From assembly GCA_003222235.1 (NCBI GenBank), contig QHVD01000213.1:1-5417 (forward strand): a stretch of DNA of 5,417 bases, written 5' to 3'. Below are positions 1 to 5,417 of the stretch, piece after piece (position 1 is the first letter of the stretch; each line of letters begins with the position of its first letter). Below the pieces are notes generated by a model. That model saw nothing but the letters and a program-made list of their open reading frames with translations, was not told where the DNA came from and made no database searches. Origin of the DNA: Gemmatimonadota bacterium (GTDB taxonomy: Bacteria; Gemmatimonadota; Gemmatimonadetes; Gemmatimonadales; GWC2-71-9). The translations under genes and the position numbers were made by a program.

Positions 1-23
1 CTTGTCGCGCAAGGCGATGCGCG

Positions 24-2147
24 CTACGGCGCCTCCAGCTCCGTCACGACTCGAGCGGCCCCGTACGCCGTGGCGAGCGCGGCGAGGATCCCACGGGCGT
101 CCACGGCGACCGCCCGCGCGCGCTCGTCGGTGTAGATGAAGTCCCCCGACAGCGACTCGATGTTGCCGTCGAAGATGAGCCCGACGACCTCCAGGTTCTT
201 GCTGAGCACGGGCGAGCCCGAGTTGCCGCCGATGATGTCGTTCGTCGAGACGAAGTCGAGCGGCGTGGCGAGCGAGAGTCCGGCAGGCGGTCGCCGCCAG
301 CGCGGCGGCAGGCTCCACGGTGCGGTGCCGCCCGCCGCCGCCGAGCGGTCGTACAGGCCGTAGAACGTCGTGAAAGGCGGCGCCCGGGTGCCGTTGTAGG
401 GATATCCGCTGACCACGCCGTCGGCGAGGCGCAACGTAAAGGTCGCGTCGGGAGGCAGGGTCTTTCCGTAGACGTCGAACCGCGCCCGGGCGAGCTTCGC
501 GGCGAGGCTCTGGGCCCGCGCCGCCAGCGTCCCTGACCGCTCCTGTGCGTGCCCCAGTGCCTGCCCGACCCGCCGGGCGAAGGCGAGCGCCGCATCATCC
601 GACGCCGCGAGGTCGCCGGCCAGGAGCCCGGGGACTCGCGTGGAGTCGGCGAGGGCCGTGTGGGCGAGGAGCTCGGCCGCGGCGACCTCCGGGGTACGGC
701 CGGCGAGGAGGCCGACGACCAGCGTGTCGCGCGCCCCGAGCCCGCGCATGAGATCGCCGAACTCCGCGGCAACGAGCAGGCGCTCGAGCGCCGGCGGCTT
801 GTCGCCTATCGCCAGGGCCCGCTGCGCCAGCTGCTCGAGCTCCCCCGGCGGCGCGCCGGCCGCTTTCGCTCGGCCGTAGCCCGCGAGGAGCGCTGCGCGG
901 GCCAGGGTGGCCGAGCCCAGATCCGGATCCGGGATGAACGCGTAAGCCCGCCGATACACCGCCAGGCGCTCGCGCACGACGGCCGCGATCGAGTCGAGGA
1001 GCGCCGCTTGCTTCGCCACGGCCGGCCGCCGCGCCAGCTCGGCGCGAAACGCCGACTCCCCCAGCTCCCGCCGCCCGAACAGCACCGGGTCCCGCAGCGC
1101 CGCCAGCTCCCCCTCCTGCGCCTTGAGCCAGTTGGCGTATCCGAAAATGTCCGTATCCACGTGCCGCGCCGCGGCCGCAACGGGGTCCGCCCGCTGGAAC
1201 CCTTCGAGAGCGGCGATCCGGCTGCGCGCGAGCCACACGTTGAGGGGAAGCCGGGCGTCCCGCGCGAACGCGAGCTGCGCCACGGTGCTGAGGCGGATCG
1301 TCGAGCCGGGGTTGCCCACGACGAACACCGCGTCACCCGCGGAGACTCCCGCCCGGCTCATCCGGAAGTAGTCACGCGTCGCCAGCGGATGGCCCGACGC
1401 GTCGTACACCCGGTACACGGCGAAGTCCAGGTCGTAGCGAGGATACGTGAAGTTGTCGTCGTCTCCCCCGAAGTACCCCATGCCGAGCTCCGGGGCGAGG
1501 ACGAGCCGGACGTCGTCGTAGCGCCGGTAGGTGTAGGCCGAGTACTGCGCCCCCGCATAGAGCCGCACGACTTGCACGCGGATCGTGGAATCGTGCGCCG
1601 CTCGGGTCAGCCGCTCCTCGAGCGCCGCGACGGCTGCCTCGTCGGCGACCCCTGCCCGCGACGCGCTGTCGACTGCGCCGCTGACGTCCGCGATCGCAAG
1701 CAGCTGCTCGACGAAGAGCCCGGGAACGCGTCGCTCCTCGGCCTCGGTCGCGGCGTAGAACCCGGTCGAGTCGAAGTTCTCTCCCGGTCGCATCACCTTC
1801 CCCGTGTTCTCGCGCGAGCAGTGGTGGTTCGTGAGGACGAGCCCGCGCGGCGACACAAACGACGCCGAGCAGTAGGTGGCGAAGCGCAGCGCACCGAGCC
1901 GCGCGCGGACGAGCCAGGCCGAATCGGGCCGAAAGCCGTAGGCTTCCCGGAAGTAGTCGAGCGGCGGGTTGTCGAACGTCCACATCTTCCCTGCATCGAA
2001 CCGACCGGGCTGCATCGCCGTGGAATCGAGCGCCGGCACAGTGGCGCTGGGAGTCGGCGCAGGAGGGGCGCCGAGTCGCGGGCGCGGAGCGCAGGCCGAC
2101 ACAACGATGCCGAGAGCAAGTGAAGACGTAACGAGCGAGGGCCGCAT
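24..2147 (-). CDS. S46 family dipeptidyl-peptidase (DPP7/DPP11 type), lipoprotein
   Basis: A serine exopeptidase that would remove dipeptides from the N-terminus of oligopeptides in the cell envelope, supporting peptide use. The 707 aa length matches the family (about 700-720). Residues 1-18 form a signal peptide ending in a lipobox (V-S-A-C), with Cys19 the likely lipidated residue; Ala follows it, so no Asp inner-membrane retention signal is seen. The trypsin-like triad is visible: His109 in TNHHC (106-110), Asp241 in the LDFAVYRVY stretch, and Ser643 in GGNSGSPV. Residues about 280-560 are Ala/Leu/Arg-rich and would be the helical domain inserted between the two barrel halves. Asn232, Arg237, Asn339 and Asp660 match residues that bind the substrate amino group in characterised members. 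Gly661, 18 residues after the Ser, sits where Asp/Glu-specific DPP11 has Arg, so a DPP7-like hydrophobic P1 preference is inferred. Start: ATG with AAGG 7 bases upstream; stop TAG. Divergent from the hydroxylase operon. Confidence 0.95.
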   Translation of the reverse strand: MRPSLVTSSLALGIVVSACAPRPRLGAPPAPTPSATVPALDSTAMQPGRFDAGKMWTFDNPPLDYFREAYGFRPDSAWLVRARLGALRFATYCSASFVSPRGLVLTNHHCSRENTGKVMRPGENFDSTGFYAATEAEERRVPGLFVEQLLAIADVSGAVDSASRAGVADEAAVAALEERLTRAAHDSTIRVQVVRLYAGAQYSAYTYRRYDDVRLVLAPELGMGYFGGDDDNFTYPRYDLDFAVYRVYDASGHPLATRDYFRMSRAGVSAGDAVFVVGNPGSTIRLSTVAQLAFARDARLPLNVWLARSRIAALEGFQRADPVAAAARHVDTDIFGYANWLKAQEGELAALRDPVLFGRRELGESAFRAELARRPAVAKQAALLDSIAAVVRERLAVYRRAYAFIPDPDLGSATLARAALLAGYGRAKAAGAPPGELEQLAQRALAIGDKPPALERLLVAAEFGDLMRGLGARDTLVVGLLAGRTPEVAAAELLAHTALADSTRVPGLLAGDLAASDDAALAFARRVGQALGHAQERSGTLAARAQSLAAKLARARFDVYGKTLPPDATFTLRLADGVVSGYPYNGTRAPPFTTFYGLYDRSAAAGGTAPWSLPPRWRRPPAGLSLATPLDFVSTNDIIGGNSGSPVLSKNLEVVGLIFDGNIESLSGDFIYTDERARAVAVDARGILAALATAYGAARVVTELEAP

Positions 2148-2154
2148 GGCCGGG

Positions 2155-2160
2155 CCTTGT
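2155..2160 (-). promoter_or_regulatory. Weak Shine-Dalgarno of the S46 peptidase gene
   Basis: On the minus strand this reads ACAAGG, with AAGG ending 7 bases before the ATG at 2147. It is a partial match to the anti-Shine-Dalgarno complement. It supports this ATG, which also places the signal peptide correctly at the N-terminus. I could not find a convincing -35/-10 pair for this gene in the divergent gap. Confidence 0.45.
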
Positions 2161-2216
2161 TATGGAGTGGGGTGTACCTTGTGACGTCAGCCGGCGCGAG
2201 CGCAAGGCCCAACCTA

Positions 2217-2245
2217 TTGCCCTTTCGTCACGCCCCGCCCAGAAT
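2217..2245 (+). promoter_or_regulatory. Possible sigma70-type promoter for the Mo-hydroxylase operon
   Basis: TTGCCC (2217-2222, four of six to TTGACA) and CAGAAT (2240-2245, four of six to TATAAT) are separated by exactly 17 bases. Transcription would begin near 2252, about 28 bases before the ATG at 2280. This fits that ATG and excludes the far-upstream in-frame starts. Both hexamers are imperfect and housekeeping promoters of the host are unknown, so this is only a candidate. Confidence 0.3.
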
Positions 2246-2279
2246 TGGCAGTCGGTTCCACTCCCTCCCAAGAGTCCTG

Positions 2280-4526
2280 ATGCAGCGTCGCGAAGGCCTG
2301 GCCAAGCTCACGGGGCGCGAGCGCTACGTCGATGACCTGCCGCTCGAGAACTTCCTGTGGGGCATGACGGTGCGGAGCCCCGCGCCCCGGGGCCGGATCG
2401 CCGCCGTCCGCTTCGCCGAGGAGGTGGACTGGTCCCAGTTCGTGGTGGTCGACCACCGCGACATCCCGGGGCCGAACGTGGTCGCCCTGATCGAGCAGGA
2501 CCAGCCCGTCCTGGCGAGCGGGTACGTCCGGCACATGCACGAGCCCGTCCTGCTCGTCGCCCACCCTTCGCGGGACGAGGCACGCCGGGCCGCCCGGGCG
2601 ATCACCGTGGTGGTCGAGCCCGAGCCTCCCGTGCTCGACTTCCGTGTGCCGCCGCGGCCCGACCAGATCCAGTATGGGCCGGACAACGTGTTCAAGCGGC
2701 TGAAGATCGAGAAGGGCGACGTGGAGCGCGCGCTGCGCGAGGCTCCCGTGGTGGTCGAGGGCGTCTATGAAACGGGCGCCCAGGAGCACGTCTACCTGGA
2801 AACCCAGGGGATGATCGCCTGGCTCGAGGACGACGTGCTCGTGGTGAAGGGTTCGATGCAGTGCCCGTACTACGTGCTCACCGCGCTGAAGCACGCGCTG
2901 GGGCGTGACGAGTCGCGCGTTCGCGTGATTCAGACCCCGACGGGCGGCGGGTTCGGGGGCAAAGAGGAATACCCTTCGACCATCGCGCTCCATGCGGCGC
3001 TGCTCGCACTCAAGGCCGGCCGCCCGGTGAAGCTGATCTACGACCGCCCGGAGGACATGGCCGCGACCACGAAACGCCATCCGTCCCAGGTCCGCCATCG
3101 AACTGGGCTCACCGCGGACGGGCGTCTCCTCGCCCAGGATATCGAGGTGCTGCTCGACGGCGGCGCGTACGGGACGCTCTCGCCCGTGGTGCTGTCTCGC
3201 GGGCTCATCCATGCCGCCGGACCGTATGCGTGCGAGAACGTGCGGATCCGGGGGTGCGTCATGTTCACCAACGCGGTGCCGTTCGGCGCGTTCCGCGGGT
3301 TCGGCGCCCCGCAGACGCTGTTCGCCTGCGAGCGGCACATGGACGTGATCGCCCGGACGCTGGGACTCGACCCGGTGGAGCTCCGGCGCCGGAACCTGAT
3401 CCGCGACGGCCAGAGCACCGCGACGGGCCAGGTGATCCGGGATGGCACCGACCGTGTCGCCGTCCTGGAGCGGGCGCTCGCCCTCTCCGGCTATCGCGAG
3501 AAGCAGCGCGCGCACGCCGCGTTCAACGCGGCGGAGCGCGCGAAGCGGCGCGGGACCGGGCTCGCCACGTTCTACCACGGCGCGGGGTTCACGGGCGGTG
3601 GCGAGGTGGGCTTGAGCTCGCGGCTCCAGGTCGCCGGGCGCGCCGACGGCCGGGTCGAAGTGCTGAGCGCGAACATCGAGATGGGGCAAGGGACCCTCAC
3701 CGTGTTCACCCAGATCGCCGCCGACCGGCTCGGCCTCGCGACCGACGACGTGGTGATCGGCGAGGCGGACACGGCCCGCGTGCCGAACAGCGGGCCCACC
3801 GTCGCCTCGCGGACCACCATGGTGGTCGGGCGCCTGATCGAGCGCGCCGCGGACGACTTGCGGCGCCGGCTCGGGCTCGACGAGGCGGCCCGGGGCGCGG
3901 TGGTGAAGCAGGCGATCGCGCGCTGGCACCAGGAGCACCCCGGTCAGCGGCTCCTGGGCGAGGCGGTGTACGAGCGCCCGCCGGGGATCAGCTGGGACGA
4001 GGAGCGGTATCAGGGCGACGCCTACGGCGCGTTCGCGTGGGCCGCCTACGTCGCCGAAGTGGAAGTGGATCTGCGGACCTGCGTGACGCGGGTGATCGAC
4101 TTCGTCGCGGTGCAGGAGGTGGGCAAGGTCGTCAATGAGACCCTGGCGCGAGGCCAGATCCAGGGCGGCGTGGTCCAGGGGATCGGCTGGGCGCTGATGG
4201 AGGAGTGCAAGTTCAAGGACGGATCGATGATCAACAACCAGCTCACGAACTATCTCATCCCCACGGCGGACGACGTCCCGCCCATCCGCGTCGCGTTTCT
4301 CGAAACCCCCTACCCGCATGGCGCCCAGGGCGCCAAGGGTCTGGGCGAGCTGCCCATCGACGGCCCGGCGCCCGCGATCGTGAATGCCGTCGCCGCGGCC
4401 ACCGGCGCGGACCCGCGGGTGATCCCGCTGACTCCGGAGCACCTGCTGGAGCTCCTGAACGAACGTGCGGGTGTGCGCCAGCCAGCTCCCATGAATGCGG
4501 AATGCGGAGTGCGGAATGCGGAATAG
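2280..4526 (+). CDS. Xanthine dehydrogenase-family molybdopterin-binding (large) subunit
   Basis: Catalytic subunit of a molybdenum hydroxylase that inserts water-derived oxygen into an N-heterocycle or aldehyde, passing electrons to the FeS subunit encoded downstream. From the ATG at 2280 it is 748 aa, normal for separate Mo subunits. The N-terminal a/b hammerhead domain (RREGLAKLTGRERY at 3-16, then DDL and VRSP) is followed by two Mo-co-binding domains. Visible signatures are GAQEHVYLET (166-175, Gln168), GGGFGGKE (222-229), AFRGFG (337-342), EMGQG (467-471), VPNSGPTVASRTT (501-513) and GAKGLGE (684-690) with Glu690 as the catalytic base. Glu229 and Arg339 match the purine-binding Glu802 and Arg880 of bovine xanthine oxidase, so a purine hydroxylase is likely but unproven. 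Frame also stays open upstream to a TTG at 2157 and a GTG at 2181, but that extension is not family-like. The last 11 residues (MNAECGVRNAE) come from a repeat element. No secretion signal is evident. Confidence 0.93.
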   Translation: MQRREGLAKLTGRERYVDDLPLENFLWGMTVRSPAPRGRIAAVRFAEEVDWSQFVVVDHRDIPGPNVVALIEQDQPVLASGYVRHMHEPVLLVAHPSRDEARRAARAITVVVEPEPPVLDFRVPPRPDQIQYGPDNVFKRLKIEKGDVERALREAPVVVEGVYETGAQEHVYLETQGMIAWLEDDVLVVKGSMQCPYYVLTALKHALGRDESRVRVIQTPTGGGFGGKEEYPSTIALHAALLALKAGRPVKLIYDRPEDMAATTKRHPSQVRHRTGLTADGRLLAQDIEVLLDGGAYGTLSPVVLSRGLIHAAGPYACENVRIRGCVMFTNAVPFGAFRGFGAPQTLFACERHMDVIARTLGLDPVELRRRNLIRDGQSTATGQVIRDGTDRVAVLERALALSGYREKQRAHAAFNAAERAKRRGTGLATFYHGAGFTGGGEVGLSSRLQVAGRADGRVEVLSANIEMGQGTLTVFTQIAADRLGLATDDVVIGEADTARVPNSGPTVASRTTMVVGRLIERAADDLRRRLGLDEAARGAVVKQAIARWHQEHPGQRLLGEAVYERPPGISWDEERYQGDAYGAFAWAAYVAEVEVDLRTCVTRVIDFVAVQEVGKVVNETLARGQIQGGVVQGIGWALMEECKFKDGSMINNQLTNYLIPTADDVPPIRVAFLETPYPHGAQGAKGLGELPIDGPAPAIVNAVAAATGADPRVIPLTPEHLLELLNERAGVRQPAPMNAECGVRNAE

Positions 4527-4598
4527 CAATGGGAGATCGAGGCCGGGAGTCGAGGCTCGTCGATCAATTCCGTATTCCGCATTCCACATTCCGCATTT
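4493..4598. repeat. Heptameric tandem repeat arranged as a long inverted repeat (hairpin element)
   Basis: The left arm (4493-4525) has four 7-base units of GAATGCG (the third is GAGTGCG) plus a partial unit. The right arm (4566-4598) carries the inverted version, ATTCCGC units with ATTCCGT and ATTCCAC variants. Arms match at 28 of 33 positions as DNA. In plus-strand RNA, 4493-4524 pairs with 4567-4598 at 31 of 32 positions (28 Watson-Crick, 3 G-U); only C4505/A4586 fails. The 40-base loop holds an inner palindrome, GATCGA (4535-4540) with TCGATC (4560-4565). The left arm overlaps the 3' end of the large-subunit gene and contains TA of its TAG stop; the right arm ends next to the FeS-gene Shine-Dalgarno. 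No U-tract follows, so it is not a standard terminator. It resembles a dispersed intergenic repeat, which a genome-wide count would test. Confidence 0.9.
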
Positions 4599-4604
4599 GG
4601 GGGG
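4599..4604 (+). promoter_or_regulatory. Shine-Dalgarno of the FeS subunit gene, possibly masked by hairpin
   Basis: A run of six G followed by AAG lies 6 bases before the ATG at 4611, a good purine-rich ribosome binding site. It directly abuts the right repeat arm. CUCCC at 4486-4490, just outside the left arm, lies opposite it and could pair with it, extending the stem beyond an A/G mismatch at 4491/4600. Ribosome access could therefore depend on translation of the upstream gene; this is inference. Confidence 0.65.
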
Positions 4605-4610
4605 AAGCGG

Positions 4611-5066
4611 ATGACAACTCTCACGATCGCGTTCACCCTCAACGGCGTCCCCACATCCGTCGCCATCGACCCCGCCGACCGGCTGCTCGACACGCTTCGC
4701 TATACGCTCGCCCTCACGGGCACGAAGGAGGGGTGCGGCGAGGGCGAGTGTGGGGCGTGCACCGTGTATCTGGACGGCCTCCCGGTGAACTCGTGCCTCG
4801 TCCCCACCTACCAGGTGCGTGGCCGGCGCGTGGAGACCGTCGAGGCGCTCGACCCCCGCGCCCTCGCGCCGTTCGAGCGGGCCGGCGCCACCCAGTGCGG
4901 CGCCTGCACCCCGGGCGTCGTCATGACTGCCATGTGGGTCCGCGCGCACCGCGAGCTCCTCACGACGCACACGATTCGCGAGCTCATGGCCGGCAATCTG
5001 TGTCGCTGCACCGGCTACGACGGGATCGTGGACTCGATCCAGACGGTGCTGGGGGAGCGGGTGTGA
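4611..5066 (+). CDS. Xanthine dehydrogenase-family [2Fe-2S] iron-sulfur subunit
   Basis: The small electron-transfer subunit, which carries electrons from the Mo site to FAD through two [2Fe-2S] clusters. Its 151 aa length is typical of separate FeS subunits (about 150-170). Residues 1-75 form a plant-ferredoxin-like domain with cluster ligands Cys42, Cys47, Cys50 (GCGEGECGAC) and Cys62. Residues about 80-151 form the helical domain with Cys96 and Cys99 (QCGACTPG) and Cys131 and Cys133 (LCRCTGY). All eight ligands are intact, so the protein should be functional. The usual Phe in QCGFCTPG is Ala98 here, a mild deviation. The start is well supported by a G-rich Shine-Dalgarno. It lies 84 bases after the large-subunit stop, a gap filled by the hairpin repeat, and its TGA stop overlaps the GTG start of the FAD subunit. 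Confidence 0.96.
   Translation: MTTLTIAFTLNGVPTSVAIDPADRLLDTLRYTLALTGTKEGCGEGECGACTVYLDGLPVNSCLVPTYQVRGRRVETVEALDPRALAPFERAGATQCGACTPGVVMTAMWVRAHRELLTTHTIRELMAGNLCRCTGYDGIVDSIQTVLGERV
5051..5057 (+). promoter_or_regulatory. Shine-Dalgarno of the FAD subunit gene
   Basis: GGGGGAG lies inside the 3' end of the FeS gene, 5 bases before the GTG at 5063. It decides the start of the FAD subunit and, with the GTGA stop-start overlap, indicates translational coupling. Confidence 0.7.
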
Positions 5067-5417
5067 GCGTCCTGCTGCCGCGCCGCGAGCGGGAAGCGCT
5101 GGAGCTGCTCGCGTCGCACGACGGCGACGCGGTGCCCATCGCCGGCGGCACCGATCTCCTGGTCCACTGGCCCGTGCGGCTCGAGGAGCGTGGCAAAACC
5201 TACGTCGACCTCTCGGCGCTCAACGCGCTCAAGCCGCTGCGCTGGACCGCAGACGAACTAATACTGGGCGGGCTCACCACGTACTGGGACGTCATTCAGG
5301 AGCCCCGCGTGCGGAAGGAGTTTCCGCTGCTCGTGGAAGCCGCCCGCCAGGTGGGGGCGATTCAGATCCAGGCGCGCGGCACCTGGGCAGGCAACATCGT
5401 GAACGCCTCCCCCGCCG
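5063..5417 (+). CDS. Xanthine dehydrogenase-family FAD-binding (medium) subunit, N-terminal part
   Basis: FAD subunit of the same hydroxylase, taking electrons from the FeS subunit and handing them to NAD+ or another acceptor. Only the first 118 codons are in the window; the reading frame is open at the right edge, so it is truncated by the window and not shown to be broken. The family usually runs to about 280-300 aa. The start is GTG at 5063 within GTGA, overlapping the FeS stop by 4 bases, with a strong Shine-Dalgarno 5 bases upstream. Both N-terminal FAD-binding signatures are present: IAGGTDLL at 26-33 (pyrophosphate loop of the PCMH-type fold) and RGTWAGNIVNASPA at 105-118. The N-terminus is short, beginning about 25 residues before the first motif, which is normal. 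The acceptor cannot be judged because the C-terminal part is missing. Confidence 0.93.
   Translation, partial: MSVLLPRREREALELLASHDGDAVPIAGGTDLLVHWPVRLEERGKTYVDLSALNALKPLRWTADELILGGLTTYWDVIQEPRVRKEFPLLVEAARQVGAIQIQARGTWAGNIVNASPA

Noticed and set aside
1..23. Terminator after the S46 gene (CTTG/CAAG inverted pair at 1-13)
   Set aside because: Only a 4-base stem at the window edge with no visible U-run; too little sequence to judge.
549..2123. Long plus-strand open frame (524 aa) antisense to the S46 peptidase
   Set aside because: Arg/Pro/His-rich product with no recognisable motif, lying opposite a gene with an intact catalytic triad; a typical high-GC shadow frame.
2182..2189. Perfect 8-base palindrome TGACGTCA in the divergent gap, as an operator
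   Set aside because: The symmetry does not extend past 8 bases, and palindromes this short are expected by chance many times in a window of this size.
4493..4598. CRISPR array
   Set aside because: Units are 7 bases, contiguous and without spacers, and the two blocks are inverted relative to each other.
4493..4604. Intrinsic terminator between the Mo and FeS genes
   Set aside because: The hairpin is followed by GGGGGGAAG and not a U-run, and the next gene clearly belongs to the same enzyme. The minus-strand side also lacks a U-run.
2214..4970. Very long minus-strand open frame (918 aa) antisense to the Mo and FeS genes
   Set aside because: It crosses two well-supported genes and the repeat, has biased Arg/His/Gly/Pro composition and no family signature. 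Its PHSAFRI segment is just the repeat read in antisense, a pattern prone to create false protein matches.

Overview
This GC-rich window (roughly 70% G+C by eye) looks like chromosome from a free-living, probably Gram-negative bacterium. A lipoprotein S46 peptidase beside a three-subunit molybdenum hydroxylase operon fits Gemmatimonadota, or less likely Acidobacteriota or another soil or subsurface lineage. The assignment is an inference from gene content and composition, since no rRNA or taxon-specific marker is present.

Layout. Positions 24-2147 (minus strand) hold a complete dipeptidyl-peptidase of family S46 with a lipoprotein signal. A 132-base divergent gap (2148-2279) follows, holding a possible sigma70-type promoter for the rightward genes. 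Positions 2280-4526 (plus) encode the molybdopterin-binding large subunit of a xanthine dehydrogenase-family enzyme. Positions 4611-5066 encode its two-cluster [2Fe-2S] subunit. From 5063 to the window edge runs the start of its FAD-binding subunit, overlapping the previous stop by 4 bases. The order Mo - FeS - FAD makes this a compact operon for a heterotrimeric, probably cytoplasmic hydroxylase. Electrons would pass from Mo-co through two [2Fe-2S] clusters to FAD. Key large-subunit residues resemble purine hydroxylases, but the substrate cannot be fixed from sequence. No functional link between the peptidase and the hydroxylase is visible.

The most unusual structure lies between the Mo and FeS genes. 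A 7-base tandem repeat (GAATGCG units) faces its inverted copy across a 40-base loop, and together they fill nearly the whole 84-base gap. The left arm is translated: it supplies the last 11 codons and most of the stop codon of the large subunit. The right arm ends exactly where the Shine-Dalgarno of the FeS gene begins. As RNA the two arms pair almost perfectly, and the base of the stem could mask that Shine-Dalgarno. It looks like a dispersed intergenic repeat that settled inside an operon and may now affect coupling between the two subunits. Otherwise the window is ordinary metabolic sequence. I see no mobile-element genes, CRISPR array, RNA gene or defence system.
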